Origin: Bacteroidota bacterium
GTDB taxonomy: Bacteria > Bacteroidota > Bacteroidia > Bacteroidales > FEN-979
DNA: 5,540 nt
Assembly: GCA_026391755.1 (NCBI GenBank)
Contig: JAPLDN010000046.1
Location: 1-5,540 of the forward strand
Direction: 5' to 3'
The notes beneath the pieces are model-generated. The model worked only from the letters and a program-made list of their open reading frames with translations, was not told the origin of the DNA and did no database searches. Numbering within the stretch: position 1 is the stretch's first letter; every line of letters begins with the position of its first letter. Made by a program: the position numbers and the translations under genes. Of this stretch, positions 5,461 through 5,540 are shown in pieces.

Positions 5461-5540
5461 TGATCTTCTGCACCTTCCCGTTCCGGTCTTTACCTATCCT
5501 GATGAAATAAACTCCTTCAGATAAATTGCTAAGATCGATG
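5447..5540 (-). CDS. C-terminal end of a type IX secretion (T9SS) cargo protein, truncated by window edge
   Basis: Only the last 30 codons and the TAA stop (5449-5447) are inside the window. The peptide runs IDLSNLSEG, then VYFIRIGK, and ends VQKIIKTL. This is the typical ending of the type A T9SS sorting domain: a Leu-Ser-x-Gly-x-Tyr-Phe strand followed by a short hairpin and a basic K-I-I-K tail. In Bacteroidota this domain directs Sec-exported proteins through the outer membrane for release or surface attachment. The catalytic or binding part of the protein lies beyond the right edge, so its activity cannot be named. Its end overlaps the oxidoreductase tail-to-tail by 14 bases (5447-5460), and its transcript probably ends at the terminator at 5335-5301. 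Confidence 0.85.
   Translation of the reverse strand, partial: IDLSNLSEGVYFIRIGKDRNGKVQKIIKTL

Overview
The window looks like a chromosomal segment of a member of the Bacteroidota. The main clue is the end of a type IX secretion (T9SS) C-terminal sorting domain on the minus strand at the right edge. Supporting clues are A-rich leaders without Shine-Dalgarno sequences and the relatedness of the proteins. No mobile element, tRNA, rRNA or CRISPR array was seen, and coding density is high, with no gene-free stretch above 80 bases.

Left half (plus strand, about 2-3435): three genes run in the same direction. The first is a lysine-ketoglutarate reductase (LKR) whose 5' end lies outside the window. 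The second is its partner saccharopine dehydrogenase (SDH). Together they would turn lysine plus 2-oxoglutarate into saccharopine and then into glutamate plus 2-aminoadipate semialdehyde, as the fused animal and plant LKR/SDH enzyme does. The SDH reading frame is cut in two by an in-frame TAA at 1461-1463, followed directly by an ATG; no frame change is needed to join the halves. The third gene is a membrane-anchored DjlA-like co-chaperone (TerB plus J domain). Both gaps flanking SDH carry the same 7-base tandem repeat, NGATATC.

Middle (minus strand, 3450-4163): an exported VanX/DdpX-type D-alanyl-D-alanine dipeptidase, convergent with the djlA-like gene across only 14 bases. It has a signal peptide and no vancomycin-resistance neighbours, which suggests wall-peptide turnover.

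Right part: a divergent 76-base gap leads to an Old Yellow Enzyme-family flavin oxidoreductase (plus, 4240-5460). Its 3' end overlaps the stop of the T9SS-cargo gene on the minus strand, present here only as its last 30 codons. A strong rho-independent terminator in the minus orientation lies inside the oxidoreductase coding sequence, about 110 bases past the end of the T9SS gene, and probably ends that opposing transcript.

The points most worth a second look are the split SDH, the heptad repeats around it, and the terminator embedded in an opposing gene. I see no evidence for a wholly new multi-gene system.
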